Assembly: GCF_050859505.1 (NCBI RefSeq)
Contig: NZ_CP193934.1
Location: forward strand, 496,001-560,000
Length of the DNA: 64,000 bases
Source: Marinirhabdus sp050859505
Lineage (GTDB): Bacteria > Bacteroidota > Bacteroidia > Flavobacteriales > Flavobacteriaceae
Reading direction: 5' to 3'
The translations under genes were made by a program, and so were the position numbers. Position 1 is the first letter of the stretch. Every line of letters starts with the position of its first letter. Below are positions 7,612-16,891 of the stretch, in pieces. The notes beneath the pieces were generated by a model. The model searched no databases, was not told the origin of the DNA, and saw only the letters and a program-made list of their open reading frames with translations.

Positions 7612-9327
7612 ATGAAAAAATTCACGCTCCTACTAGTGCTATCCGTAGCGCTTGGGACCAGCCAAACAAAAGAAGGTCCGCAGTATTTTATCAACGAACT
7701 AGACGCAGACCAAGACGGAACCGACACCTTGGAATTTATTGAACTTAAAACCAACCCTGCCAACGCTTCTCTGGACGGAATGATTTTAGTTTTATTCAAC
7801 GGAAACCACACCGTAAACGGAAGTTACAACGTATTAAATCTTGACGGTTTTACAACAGATGGTAACGGACTTTTTATTATTGGTGACGATGCAGTGCCTG
7901 GAGTAGATATTGCTATAGGAACAAGTAATAAAATACAAAATGGCCCAGATGCAATAGCTTTGTATTTTGGCGTTCCTTCAGATTTCCCTACCGGAACCAC
8001 TCCTACCACTACAAATCTTGTAGATGCCCTAGTATATGCAAAAGGAGAAGCAGACGATGTTGATTTATTACTTGCTTTAAATGAAACAACACAATACAAC
8101 GAAGACCTTAATAACAATAGCGAACTAGAATCCCTACAAAGACTAACAGATGGAACCTACTGCACCGCTCCCACAACGCTTGACTTAGAAAATAGCTGTG
8201 CAACGTGTAGTTTTGAAATTATAGCTACGAATAGTACCTGCGACACCAACAGTTCTAGTGTAGATAAGACAACAGTTGCCATAGATTTTGAAGGCGGCGG
8301 CACCGAAGTTTTCAATATAACTCTTACAACAGGCACAGGAACCATTGGGGGCGATGATCCTTCTAACCATGAAACAGGAACTATTATTATTTCCGAAGTA
8401 AATGAAAACACAGTGCTTACCGTCAATATATCCAGCGCAACGTGTGCTATAGCAACAACAATTACAACAATCCCATGCGAACCTACCGGAGAGGTAGCAA
8501 CCATAGCCCAGTTAAGAACTGGAATCCTTGGCGAGACCTATACGTTAACGGGAGAAGCTATCATAACCTATCAGCAGGTTTTTAGAGGTCAAAAATTTAT
8601 CGAAGACGCTACTGCCGCTATTCTAATAGACGACCCCAACGGTAGTATTACAACCCAATACGCTACCAATAATGGCGTTACTGGTATTACAGGAGTTCTT
8701 AGCGAATTTAATGGCCAGCTACAATTCTTGCCCGAAAGCGACCCTGGACCACCTTCTTCTCTATCTAACAGCGTCATTCCGCAAGCGGTTTCTATAGAGC
8801 AATTAAATACTACGCCAGAAGATTTTGAATCTGAATTTGTTCAAATTGCACAAGGGGTAGATATAGACAATTCAATAAACACAACGTGGATTGCAGACCA
8901 AGTTTACGGGATGTTTAACCCCAATGGAACTTTTAACTTTAGAACTGCCTTTTTTGAAGCAAATTATCTGGGTCTCGAAGTGCCTACCAATAATGTGAAC
9001 ATTGCAGGAATTATTACGGAGCGAAACGGAACATATTACTTAACTTCTCGCAGCCTAAACGATGTTAACGGAATTATCCTAAGCAACAACCAAGTAACTC
9101 AAAGTACATTTACAATCTACCCAAACCCAACTCATGGAGACTTTATCAATATAACTTCAACCTCTGCTGCTGAAATGGGTATCGCAATTTATACGATCTC
9201 AGGACAACTACTCTTACATACCATTTCAAGAAAAACCATCAACATCAGCACTTTAAAAAGCGGATTATACCTATTAAAAATAACTCAGGATGGTATAACC
9301 GCTACTGGAAAATTAGTGGTAAAGTAA
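7612..9327 (+). CDS. Secreted multidomain protein with T9SS type A sorting domain
   Basis: 571 aa with an N-terminal signal-like segment (1-18). Residues about 25-165 (YFINELDADQDGTDTLEFIEL) resemble a lamin-tail-type beta domain, often found in exported nucleases. A central Thr-rich segment follows. Residues about 290-470 resemble DUF5689, an OB-like domain (LRTGILGETYTLTGEA). The last 75 residues (FTIYPNPTHGDFINI ... LKSGLYLLKIT) are a type A C-terminal domain for type IX secretion, and should be removed or anchored on export. No catalytic motif was recognised, so it may be a binding or adhesion protein. Low confidence on function, high on secretion route. Confidence 0.8.
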   Translation: MKKFTLLLVLSVALGTSQTKEGPQYFINELDADQDGTDTLEFIELKTNPANASLDGMILVLFNGNHTVNGSYNVLNLDGFTTDGNGLFIIGDDAVPGVDIAIGTSNKIQNGPDAIALYFGVPSDFPTGTTPTTTNLVDALVYAKGEADDVDLLLALNETTQYNEDLNNNSELESLQRLTDGTYCTAPTTLDLENSCATCSFEIIATNSTCDTNSSSVDKTTVAIDFEGGGTEVFNITLTTGTGTIGGDDPSNHETGTIIISEVNENTVLTVNISSATCAIATTITTIPCEPTGEVATIAQLRTGILGETYTLTGEAIITYQQVFRGQKFIEDATAAILIDDPNGSITTQYATNNGVTGITGVLSEFNGQLQFLPESDPGPPSSLSNSVIPQAVSIEQLNTTPEDFESEFVQIAQGVDIDNSINTTWIADQVYGMFNPNGTFNFRTAFFEANYLGLEVPTNNVNIAGIITERNGTYYLTSRSLNDVNGIILSNNQVTQSTFTIYPNPTHGDFINITSTSAAEMGIAIYTISGQLLLHTISRKTINISTLKSGLYLLKITQDGITATGKLVVK

Positions 9328-9346
9328 TCGGGATTTTATATGCCTG

Positions 9347-9379
9347 AAAAAGCTTCTGCTATTGGTAGAAGCTTTTTTT
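9347..9379 (+). terminator. Intrinsic terminator after the T9SS protein gene
   Basis: An 11-bp perfect stem (AAAAAGCTTCT at 9347-9357 with AGAAGCTTTTT at 9367-9377) has a nine-base loop and is followed by a T-run. It lies 20 bases after the stop codon. It overlaps the first codons of the longest possible reading of the next gene, which is why that longer start was not used. Confidence 0.85.
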
Positions 9380-9393
9380 ATTCCCTATTTTTG
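9362..9393 (+). promoter_or_regulatory. Promoter of the LuxE-like gene, TTG-N21-TATTTTTG
   Basis: TTG at 9362-9364 and TATTTTTG at 9386-9393 are 21 bases apart, within the 17-23 range of Bacteroidota promoters. The -33 element lies in the loop of the preceding terminator. Transcription would start near 9398-9400, so the real start codon must lie downstream. Confidence 0.5.
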
Positions 9394-9414
9394 AAGTCTA
9401 GCACGCAACCCATA

Positions 9415-10392
9415 TTGAAACTTCCAACACATTTTAGCACCATTTCTTCTGAAAACGATTTTAAATCGGTTGCGTTAGAAACGTTTCAGTTTCAGTACAA
9501 GCATGTAGAAGTATACCGAAGGTTTTGCCAGTTATTAAAAGTGCGTCCTGATACGGTTTCAGAAATAAAACAAATTCCTTTTTTACCCATTCAATTTTTT
9601 AAGACTGAAACCATTTTAACGGACGGGCTACAAGCCGAAAAAACTTTCAACAGTAGTGGTACAACAGGAACTATAACAAGCCAGCATTACGTAGCAGATT
9701 TGGAATATTACGAGATTAGTTTTCTAAAAGCATTTCAGCAATTTTATGGAGATGCGAAAGAGTTTGCTATTCTAGCTTTGTTGCCTTCGTATTTAGAACG
9801 AGGGGGATCATCGCTAGTGTATATGGCAAACAGACTTATTTCTGAAAGCAAAAATCTCCATAGCGGATTTTACCTCAACAACCTTACAGAGTTGATTGAA
9901 AAGCTAAAAATCCTTGAAGCAAAAGGACAAAAAACACTCTTGTTAGGCGTTTCGTATGCGCTACTCGATCTTATTGAAAGACAAAAATTTCAACTCAAAC
10001 ACACTATTATTATGGAAACTGGTGGTATGAAAGGTCGTCGAGAAGAACTAATTAAAAGTGAACTCCACGATATACTCACCGAAGGTTTTGGTGTAGAAAA
10101 AATCCACAGCGAATACGGAATGACAGAGCTACTATCCCAGGCATACTCCAAAGGAAACGGAATTTACCAATGCCCTCCGTGGATGAAAATACTCACAAGA
10201 GATACCGAAGATGCCCTTACCTACATCACTGGCAAAACTGGCGGGTTGAATATTATAGATCTGGCAAATACCCATTCCTGCTCATTTATAGCCACGCAGG
10301 ATTTAGGCAAATTACAGCAGGACACTACTTTTGAAGTGATGGGGCGTTTTGATAATAGCGACATTCGCGGTTGTAATTTAATGGTGCTTTAA
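9415..10392 (+). CDS. LuxE-like acyl-protein synthetase / acyltransferase
   Basis: About 325 aa in the LuxE branch of the adenylate-forming superfamily. These enzymes activate a carboxylate with ATP and transfer the acyl group. Visible family motifs are FNSSGTTGT (phosphate loop), the central METGGMKGR, and EYGMTELLSQAY. Start choice: the only upstream ATG (9340) sits inside a terminator and ahead of a promoter, so TTG at 9415 (MKLPTHFSTISSENDF) is preferred. The luminescence partners luxCDAB are absent. In flavobacteria a lone gene of this kind is common; substrate unknown. Confidence 0.75.
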   Translation: MKLPTHFSTISSENDFKSVALETFQFQYKHVEVYRRFCQLLKVRPDTVSEIKQIPFLPIQFFKTETILTDGLQAEKTFNSSGTTGTITSQHYVADLEYYEISFLKAFQQFYGDAKEFAILALLPSYLERGGSSLVYMANRLISESKNLHSGFYLNNLTELIEKLKILEAKGQKTLLLGVSYALLDLIERQKFQLKHTIIMETGGMKGRREELIKSELHDILTEGFGVEKIHSEYGMTELLSQAYSKGNGIYQCPPWMKILTRDTEDALTYITGKTGGLNIIDLANTHSCSFIATQDLGKLQQDTTFEVMGRFDNSDIRGCNLMVL

Positions 10393-10578
10393 CCTTAGTG
10401 CAACACAAAAAATAATTTTTAAGTGGGCTTTTTGGCTACTACTATTCTTCTAAACATTACTCTAATTACTAAGGGTTGTATTATGCTATTTATAACCTCC
10501 GTAGTCCCGCATCCTAAAGTTTCAAATTTTTTACAAACCTTGTAAGAAATACTTCTAAAATTCGACTTAGTACACCTT

Positions 10579-11025
10579 ATGAAAAAAATCGCATTTATTT
10601 TAGTTATGATTGTTTCGGCAACACCGTTTGCTCAAGACATCCACACCAAAAAAGGATACGCTGCAGAAGGGTATGACGTCGTCGCCTATTTTAGCAACCA
10701 AGCTTTGGAAGGTGATACAATGAATACAACCACATATGGTGGCGTGAAATACAAATTTGCAACTGCAGAAAATATAAAAACTTTTATAGCAAATCCCGAA
10801 AAATATACCCCACAATATGGTGGCTATTGCGCTTATGCAGTTGCAGACAGTGGAAAACGTGTGCAAATTGATCCTGAATCCTTTCAAATTAAAGATGGAA
10901 AGTTGTATCTATTTTATGACGCTTTCTTTTCGCATACCTTAAAAAAGTGGAACGAAGAAGGTGCAGATATGATGCAAATAAAAGCAGATGAAAACTGGGA
11001 AAAAATGCAGTTAGAAAAAAATTAA
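10579..11025 (+). CDS. Secreted YHS-domain protein
   Basis: 148 aa with a signal peptide (1-18, cleavage after FAQ). The YHS region begins GYAAEGYDVVAYFSN. The conserved core GGVKYKFATAENIKTFIANPEKYTPQYGGYCAYAV gives the family's usual Tyr-Cys centre. YHS proteins are predicted metal or heme binders; no partner is encoded nearby. An intrinsic terminator follows 32 bases after the stop, so this is a single-gene transcript. Confidence 0.85.
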   Translation: MKKIAFILVMIVSATPFAQDIHTKKGYAAEGYDVVAYFSNQALEGDTMNTTTYGGVKYKFATAENIKTFIANPEKYTPQYGGYCAYAVADSGKRVQIDPESFQIKDGKLYLFYDAFFSHTLKKWNEEGADMMQIKADENWEKMQLEKN

Positions 11026-11056
11026 AGATTCATAATTTGTTAGTTAGTTAGTTTGG

Positions 11057-11095
11057 GAACCCTCGACAGTTTTAATGCACTGTTGGGGGTTTCTT
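11057..11095 (+). terminator. Intrinsic terminator after the YHS gene
   Basis: Inverted arms AACCCTCGACAGT and ACTGTTGGGGGTT (with G-T pairs) around an eight-base loop, followed by a T-rich run ending near 11099. Confidence 0.75.
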
Positions 11096-11110
11096 TTTCT
11101 CCTTGGCTAT

Positions 11111-11135
11111 GCCTGCCAAAAACCGACAGGCAGGC
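11111..11135. repeat. Palindromic intergenic repeat GCCTGCC...GGCAGGC
   Basis: Seven-base arms GCCTGCC (11111-11117) and GGCAGGC (11129-11135) around AAAAACCGACA. It lies between the convergent YHS and tyrS genes. A related element with CCTGCC/GGCGGG arms is at 27263-27287. The strong GC arms in low-GC surroundings suggest a dispersed REP-like repeat. Confidence 0.6.
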
Positions 11136-11152
11136 TCGAATACCTATTAATT

Positions 11153-12454
11153 TTATGAAACCACCTTCAAAATAAAGTAATTCTTCTTACCTCTTTGCAA
11201 TAAGACAAAAGTTTGATTTATTAAATCTTCGGTAGTGACCACATAGGTATCATTTACTTTCTCTTTGTTTACTGAAATAGAATTCTCCTTCAACGCACGT
11301 CTTGCTTCGCCATTACTTTTTAGAAACCCGCTCTTTTCGGCTAAAGCCCCTATGATGTCTAAGCCTGCATTAATTTCTTCTTTTGAAATTTCAGCTTGAG
11401 GAACTCCTTCAAAAATATCTAGAAAAGTTTGCTCGTCCAGTGTCTTTATAGCTGCCGAAGTTGAATTCCCAAACAAAATAGAAGATGCCTTTACCGCATT
11501 CTCCAATTGCTCGTCACCGTGAACAGTTTTAGTTACTTCCTCGGCCAAACGCTTTTGCAAGGCTCTTGCGTGCGGAGCTTCGGCGTGTTCTTTTACTAAA
11601 GCGTCTATAGTTGGTTTATCTAAAAAAGTAAAAATCTTAACGTATTTTTCAGCATCCTCATCGCTGGTATTGAGCCAGTACTGGTAAAATTTGTAGGGTG
11701 AAGTGCGCTTGGCATCCAACCAGATATTACCGCCTTCACTCTTTCCAAATTTACTTCCGTCACTTTTAGTAATTAAAGGACACGTAAGCGCGTAGCCTTT
11801 TCCACCGCCAATACGGCGAATAAGTTCGGTACCGGTAGTAATATTTCCCCACTGGTCGCTTCCACCCATTTGGAGGGTACAATTTTTGTTTTTATACAGG
11901 TGCAAAAAGTCGTAGCCCTGTACCATTTGGTAGGTAAATTCGGTAAAGCTCATCCCATCGGCCTCTTCCCCTGTAAGTCTCTTTTTCACAGAGTCTTTCG
12001 CCATCATATAATTAACCGTGATATGCTTCCCTACATCGCGAATAAAATCAAGGAATGAAAATTCCTTCATCCAGTCGTAATTATTCACCATCACTGCTTG
12101 GTTCTGAGCACCCGATGTAAAATCTAAAAAATATGACAACTGCTTTTGCACACACTCCTGATTGTGACGCAGTGTTTTTTCATCCAACAAATTTCGCTCG
12201 CTGGATTTTCCCGAAGGGTCACCAATCATTCCTGTAGCACCACCCACCAAAGCAACGGGCTGGTGACCACTACGCTGAAAAAACGCCAATAACATAATAG
12301 GCACCAGATTCCCAATATGCAAACTATCTGCCGTTGGGTCAAAGCCCACATAAGCGCTGCGCATTTGTTCCAAAAGGTGTTCTTCAGTCTCTGGCATCAC
12401 GTCGTGTACCATGCCTCGCCATTGTAGTTCTTCCACAAAATTCTTCAAACTCAT
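11153..12454 (-). CDS. tyrS: Tyrosyl-tRNA synthetase
   Basis: 433 aa, full length for bacterial TyrRS. Class I signatures are present: the HIGH-like HIGN in DSLHIGNLVP near residue 41, and the KMSKS-like KFGKS near 237. QMGGSDQWGNI (tyrosine recognition) lies around 195-205. The C-terminal ~85 residues form the S4-like RNA-binding domain (EARRALKENSISVN). Charges tRNA-Tyr in the cytoplasm. It is a single-gene unit with a -7 box just upstream. Confidence 0.96.
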   Translation of the reverse strand: MSLKNFVEELQWRGMVHDVMPETEEHLLEQMRSAYVGFDPTADSLHIGNLVPIMLLAFFQRSGHQPVALVGGATGMIGDPSGKSSERNLLDEKTLRHNQECVQKQLSYFLDFTSGAQNQAVMVNNYDWMKEFSFLDFIRDVGKHITVNYMMAKDSVKKRLTGEEADGMSFTEFTYQMVQGYDFLHLYKNKNCTLQMGGSDQWGNITTGTELIRRIGGGKGYALTCPLITKSDGSKFGKSEGGNIWLDAKRTSPYKFYQYWLNTSDEDAEKYVKIFTFLDKPTIDALVKEHAEAPHARALQKRLAEEVTKTVHGDEQLENAVKASSILFGNSTSAAIKTLDEQTFLDIFEGVPQAEISKEEINAGLDIIGALAEKSGFLKSNGEARRALKENSISVNKEKVNDTYVVTTEDLINQTFVLLQRGKKNYFILKVVS

Positions 12455-12469
12455 TGTTTAGATTTTTGA

Positions 12470-12477
12470 CAAAGATA
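12470..12477 (-). promoter_or_regulatory. -7 box of tyrS
   Basis: On the minus strand this reads TATCTTTG, matching TAnnTTTG, 15 bases upstream of the ATG. The leader would be only about ten bases. No TTG is seen at the -33 distance. Confidence 0.5.
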
Positions 12478-12530
12478 AACCGATGCGCCTAAACTAGAAA
12501 GCATCCCATAAAAAATAGTATTTTCGTACT

Positions 12531-13538
12531 ATGATTTTAGTTACAGGCGGTACAGGTTTGGTGGGGAGCCATTTGCTTTATCTTTTACTGAAAGATGGAC
12601 AGAAGGTGCGTGCCATTCACAGAAAAGGAAGTGACCTTACCGTGCTTACTAAAGTCCTCTCCTATTATACTGAAAATGTTCCAAGCTTGCTCAAAAACCT
12701 GGAATGGTTTGAAGCTAACATTACCGATATTCCAAGACTGGAAGCTGCCTTCAAAGAAATCACCCACGTATATCACGTCGCTGCTTATGTAGATTTTAAT
12801 CCAAAAAACTATTATAAGCTTAAAAAAGCCAATATTGAGGGCACCGCAAATGTGGTGAATTTGTGCCTTTCGCATCAAATTAAAAAATTATGTCATGTTA
12901 GCTCAATTGCTACTTTAGGCGATGCCATTGGTAACGAAATACTGAACGAAGAAACCTACTGGAATCCGGAGGCTAAAAATAGTGTCTACGCCATCACAAA
13001 ATATGGTGCCGAAATGGAAGTCTGGCGAGCGACCCAAGAAGGGCTAGACTCGGTTATTGTAAATCCAGGTGTAATCCTAGGCGAAGGCTTGTGGCACAAA
13101 GGCAGCGGAAGTATCGTTAGCCGTGTTGCGAAAGGTTTAAAATACTTTACTACGGGCGGTATTGCCCTGGTAGATGTACAAGATGTTACGAAGGCAATGA
13201 CCGCTCTTATGAAGAGTGACATCAAAAACCAACGCTTTATTTTGGTTGCCAAAAATATAGGCTACAAAGAATTTTTAGGAACTTTGGCTGAAAAATTAGG
13301 TGCCCAACACCCCTCCAAAAAAATTGCAAAGTGGAAACTGGTTTTATTTAGTAAGCTAGACTGGTCTTTTAGTTTTTTCTTCAGTACAAAAAGAAAACTT
13401 TTAAGCACGCACGTGGAGTCGCTCTATACATTTAATACTTACGATGGAACTGCTATTACAAAAACAATTTCTTTTGAATATACACCCTTAAATGAGACAC
13501 TAAAACGGGTTGCGGGTAATTTCAGAAAAGAGGTATAA
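12531..13538 (+). CDS. NAD(P)-dependent epimerase/dehydratase (extended SDR)
   Basis: 335 aa. The nucleotide-binding motif TGGTGLVGSH is at about 5-14. The catalytic YAITK (YxxxK) lies near residues 155-159, with the upstream serine in HVSSIATLG. The fold is that of sugar-nucleotide epimerases, dihydroflavonol reductases and 3-beta-hydroxysteroid dehydrogenases; the substrate is not determinable. It is divergent from tyrS and converges on the DUF4296 lipoprotein gene with a three-base gap. Confidence 0.85.
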   Translation: MILVTGGTGLVGSHLLYLLLKDGQKVRAIHRKGSDLTVLTKVLSYYTENVPSLLKNLEWFEANITDIPRLEAAFKEITHVYHVAAYVDFNPKNYYKLKKANIEGTANVVNLCLSHQIKKLCHVSSIATLGDAIGNEILNEETYWNPEAKNSVYAITKYGAEMEVWRATQEGLDSVIVNPGVILGEGLWHKGSGSIVSRVAKGLKYFTTGGIALVDVQDVTKAMTALMKSDIKNQRFILVAKNIGYKEFLGTLAEKLGAQHPSKKIAKWKLVLFSKLDWSFSFFFSTKRKLLSTHVESLYTFNTYDGTAITKTISFEYTPLNETLKRVAGNFRKEV

Positions 13539-13541
13539 TTG

Positions 13542-14030
13542 TTATTGTTCCGAAGTAGCAGCCTCTATTAAAATACCTTCTGTTTTGGTCGTATCCATCT
13601 CCTCATCTAGTTCCTCAAGCACTTTATTTTTTTTTGGATTCAATGAATCATTCACCCTCTTTTTCTCATTTCTTAAAGAGTCCTTCAGTAGCTTTCGGTT
13701 TTTTTCTATTGTTTCTAGGGCTTGTAGCTTTAGTTCAATTTTTTGAAAAATAGCATTGTACATATCCAGATCTGCAGCATAATACGCGTTACTTTTTGCA
13801 AACTGAAGGCTGTCAATATTATATTTCTTAAACAAAAAAGAATCGATCTTCACCCCTTTTCTTCGCATTGTTGTATTATCGATACTACGGGCAGCATTGC
13901 CTAAATACACCTCTGCCAGAATCTCTACCATAGTATTTTCTGGGATGAGATTCTCTGGTTTTTCAGGCTTTACAATGTGCTGGCACCCTATAAAAAATAA
14001 ACACAACGATATGTAGAATACTATTTTCAT
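13542..14030 (-). CDS. DUF4296 lipoprotein
   Basis: 162 aa with a lipoprotein signal (FFIGC, Cys16). The DUF4296 core follows (NTMVEILAEVYLGNAARS). The tail is highly charged (KKRVNDSLNPKKNKVLEELDEEMD) and possibly coiled. Function unknown. It overlaps the last base of pyrC and follows it on the same strand, a gene order common in Flavobacteriaceae. Confidence 0.8.
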   Translation of the reverse strand: MKIVFYISLCLFFIGCQHIVKPEKPENLIPENTMVEILAEVYLGNAARSIDNTTMRRKGVKIDSFLFKKYNIDSLQFAKSNAYYAADLDMYNAIFQKIELKLQALETIEKNRKLLKDSLRNEKKRVNDSLNPKKNKVLEELDEEMDTTKTEGILIEAATSEQ

Positions 14031-15367
14031 TAGCGGTTAAAGGTAATACGCTCTCCGTGTGTTCTGTTTGGGAATTTACCGTTTTCGTATGCCAAGACAC
14101 CATTTACAAACGTATGTGTAATACGGGATTTAAATGTAGTTCCCTCAAATGGTGACCACCCACATTTATAATCAATATTCTCTTTTGAAACCGTCCAGGG
14201 CGCCTGTGGATTTATTAATACCAAATCTGCTTTATACCCTTCTTTCACATAGCCACGGTTTTCAATTTGAAATAAAATCGCAGGATTGTGCGCTGTTTTT
14301 TGTACAATTTTTTCAACTGAAATACGTCCACGATGGTGCATTTCAAACAAAGCTTCCAACGCGTGTTGCACCAACGGCCCTCCAGAAGGCGCTTTGGTAT
14401 ACACATTATTTTTTTCTTCCATAGTATGCGGTGCGTGATCTGTTGCGATTACATCTATTCGGTCATCATTTAAAGCTTTCCAAAGTCCGTCGCGGTCTTT
14501 ATCAGATTTAACGGCTGGATTCCATTTAATTTTTGTTCCTTTTTCAGCATAATCTGAATCGGTAAACCAAAGGTGGTGTACGCAAACTTCGGCAGTAATT
14601 TTCTTTTCTGAAAGCGGTTTTTTATTGCTGAACAGATGCGTTTCTTTTTCAGTAGACACATGAAACACATGTAATCTTGCACCTGTTTTTTTTGCTAATT
14701 CAACGGCTTTACTGGACGAAATATAACAAGCTTCGGCACTTCGAATGTTTGGATGTTCGGACATTGGAATGTTCTCTCCATATTTTTTCAATGCAGCTTC
14801 CATATTTTTTTTTATGGTGGCTTCGTCCTCACAATGTACCGAAATCAATAAATTCGTTTTACTGAAAATCTCTTCAATCGTTTTTGGGTTATCCACCAGC
14901 ATATTTCCTGTAGACGAACCTAAAAATAATTTTAATCCAGCTACTGTTTTTGGATTTACCTTTAAAATTTCGGCTAGATTGTCGTTGGTCCCACCAAACA
15001 TAAAAGAGTAATTGGCCCACGAAGTTTCTTTCGCTCTTGCAAATTTTTCTTCTAGCAAATCGATAGTCGTAGCTTGTGGAACGGTGTTAGGCATCTCAAT
15101 AAAGGTGGTGATTCCACCGGCAACAGCAGCACGCGATTCGGTTTCGATAGTTGCTTTATGCGTAAGTCCCGGCTCTCTAAAATGAACTTGATCGTCTATC
15201 ATTCCAGGAATGAGGTAATGACCGTCTGCATCTATAATTTTTGTATCACCTGTCTTGGCGCTTATGCTTCCAATTTCGGCAATAACGTCATTCACGATTA
15301 AAACATCACCTTCCGTAATGGTTCCTTCGTTTACAATTTTTGCATTCTTAATTAAGATTGGGTGCAT
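14030..15367 (-). CDS. pyrC: Dihydroorotase
   Basis: 445 aa. Amidohydrolase of de novo pyrimidine synthesis that closes N-carbamoyl-aspartate to dihydroorotate. Metal-site residues visible are DDQVHFREPG near 58-67, a probable carboxylated lysine in GLKLFLGSS, HCEDE, FHVSTEKE, and ATDHAPHT near residue 308. The first histidine of the usual HxH pair is Gln, as I recall for Bacteroidota class I enzymes. It is the middle gene of a tight three-gene operon (mannosyltransferase-pyrC-DUF4296), each junction overlapping by one base. Confidence 0.92.
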   Translation of the reverse strand: MHPILIKNAKIVNEGTITEGDVLIVNDVIAEIGSISAKTGDTKIIDADGHYLIPGMIDDQVHFREPGLTHKATIETESRAAVAGGITTFIEMPNTVPQATTIDLLEEKFARAKETSWANYSFMFGGTNDNLAEILKVNPKTVAGLKLFLGSSTGNMLVDNPKTIEEIFSKTNLLISVHCEDEATIKKNMEAALKKYGENIPMSEHPNIRSAEACYISSSKAVELAKKTGARLHVFHVSTEKETHLFSNKKPLSEKKITAEVCVHHLWFTDSDYAEKGTKIKWNPAVKSDKDRDGLWKALNDDRIDVIATDHAPHTMEEKNNVYTKAPSGGPLVQHALEALFEMHHRGRISVEKIVQKTAHNPAILFQIENRGYVKEGYKADLVLINPQAPWTVSKENIDYKCGWSPFEGTTFKSRITHTFVNGVLAYENGKFPNRTHGERITFNR

Positions 15368-16107
15368 TAAATTTCGTTATAGTTATGGTTGCCAAAAAGG
15401 CTTTTAAATTTCATTTTTAGAACGCCAAAAATAGCTTCGGAAATAATACCTCCGCTCATTTTAGATTCTCCTTTGGTTCTATCGGTAAAAATTACAGGCA
15501 CTTCTTTAATGCTGAATTTTGCCAGATATGCTTTGTATTTCATTTCAATCTGAAAAGCATAGCCCACAAATTGAATTTTATCTAAATTTATCTTCCGAAG
15601 TACGGTGTGATGATAACACACAAAACCTGCGGTGGTATCGTAAATTTTCATCCTAGTTACAAAACGCACATATTTTGATGCTAACCAAGATAATAAAACT
15701 CTACTCATAGGCCAATTTACAACGTTCACACCTTTTACATAACGTGAACCAATAGCCATATCGTATCCGTCCTTTATACAGGCATTTTGCAACCTAATCA
15801 GATCGTTTGGGTTATGGGAGAAATCTGCGTCCATTTCAAAAATATAATCATATTCTCGTTGTAACGCCCATTTAAACCCGTGAATATACGCGGTTCCAAG
15901 CCCCATTTTTCCTTCACGTTCTGCTATAAAGAGACGTTTTGGGAATTCCTGCATCATTTCCTTTACCCTTTGTCCAGTACCGTCTGGCGAACTATCATCT
16001 ACCACCAACACGCAATACTTCCGTTGCAACGAAAATATATTCCGAAGCAATCGCTCAATGTTTTCAATTTCGTTAAAAGTTGGTATGACCACGAGGGCGT
16101 TGGACAT
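15367..16107 (-). CDS. Polyprenol monophosphomannose synthase (GT2, Dpm1-like)
   Basis: About 246 aa from the ATG at 16107 (MSNALVVIPTFNEIEN). A start at 16125 would overlap the -7 box, so the shorter one is preferred. GT2 motifs: VVIPTFNE, VVDDSSPDGTG, EMDADFSH (DxD), and DRTKGESKMS near the C-terminus. The family transfers mannose or a similar sugar from a nucleotide sugar to polyprenyl phosphate at the membrane. No C-terminal membrane domain is present. First gene of the operon with pyrC. Confidence 0.88.
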   Translation of the reverse strand: MSNALVVIPTFNEIENIERLLRNIFSLQRKYCVLVVDDSSPDGTGQRVKEMMQEFPKRLFIAEREGKMGLGTAYIHGFKWALQREYDYIFEMDADFSHNPNDLIRLQNACIKDGYDMAIGSRYVKGVNVVNWPMSRVLLSWLASKYVRFVTRMKIYDTTAGFVCYHHTVLRKINLDKIQFVGYAFQIEMKYKAYLAKFSIKEVPVIFTDRTKGESKMSGGIISEAIFGVLKMKFKSLFGNHNYNEI

Positions 16108-16122
16108 GCGGTAATTTTGGAA

Positions 16123-16130
16123 CAAATGTA
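16123..16130 (-). promoter_or_regulatory. -7 box of the mannosyltransferase-pyrC-DUF4296 operon
   Basis: Minus-strand TACATTTG matches TAnnTTTG, 15 bases upstream of the ATG at 16107. It helps decide the start of the first gene. Confidence 0.5.
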
Positions 16131-16210
16131 CTTTTTTTTACCCACATATTGTTGGTAAAATCATCAATAGAAAAAGCGATTGACCGCAAATTTCTGCTAA
16201 TTTTACCAGA

Positions 16211-16864
16211 ATGGATTATGTAACACGTACTTGGGAAAATCTGGATTGGGTTACGCTAATTTTAGTGGGGTGTTTGCTATGTTATAGCTTAGCAAAATAC
16301 ATGTACCCAAAACGTTTTCAGGAGTTTACGATACTACCTATAACTAATAAGTATTTTTTAGTGTCGGGAAAAGGAGACGAAATTCAGCATCCTTTCAATA
16401 TTTTATTATTTATTCCACAAGTACTTTTGGGATCCCTTTTTGCCTATCTTTTTTTAAAAGTTAGGCAAGAAACTATTTTTGAGAGCCCTTTACTTTTGTA
16501 TGTTCAAATCTGCACAGGCTATGCTGTTTTTGTGCTTTCAAAATTTATGATTGAAAAACTAATAGGCACCATTTTTAATTTTGAAACGCTAAGCAACAAG
16601 TATCTCTATCAAAAACTAAGCTACCGAAACCTATTGACTGTTCTGTTTTTTATAGGAAACCTTTTGTTCTATTATATACTGGAACCATCTGTAATTGCAT
16701 TGCTAATTTTTGTCGGAATTATTGCGTTGTTAAATAGCATTAGCATGTTCTACAGTTATAAAACGAATAGCACTGTGATTTTTAATCAGTTGTTTTATTT
16801 TATTTTGTATCTTTGCGCACTTGAAATCTCACCCTATATAATTCTCTACAAAGTATTTGTGTAG
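16211..16864 (+). CDS. DUF4271 membrane protein
   Basis: 217 aa with about six hydrophobic segments and no recognised catalytic residues. It matches the DUF4271 family, which in Flavobacteriaceae is regularly found immediately before the uroporphyrinogen-III synthase-like gene, as here (27-base gap, same strand). Function unknown; the linkage hints at heme or membrane redox biology but does not prove it. Confidence 0.75.
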   Translation: MDYVTRTWENLDWVTLILVGCLLCYSLAKYMYPKRFQEFTILPITNKYFLVSGKGDEIQHPFNILLFIPQVLLGSLFAYLFLKVRQETIFESPLLLYVQICTGYAVFVLSKFMIEKLIGTIFNFETLSNKYLYQKLSYRNLLTVLFFIGNLLFYYILEPSVIALLIFVGIIALLNSISMFYSYKTNSTVIFNQLFYFILYLCALEISPYIILYKVFV

Positions 16865-16891
16865 GTATTCAGGAACCGAAAAAAACAGCTT

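Noticed and set aside
8157..8504. Antisense frame in the T9SS protein gene
   Set aside because: Val/Ser-rich shadow of a Thr-rich repeat region.
9340..9414. ATG at 9340 as the start of the LuxE-like gene
   Set aside because: It lies in a terminator hairpin and upstream of a plausible promoter; the residues encoded (SAIGRSFFYSLF) are not family-like.
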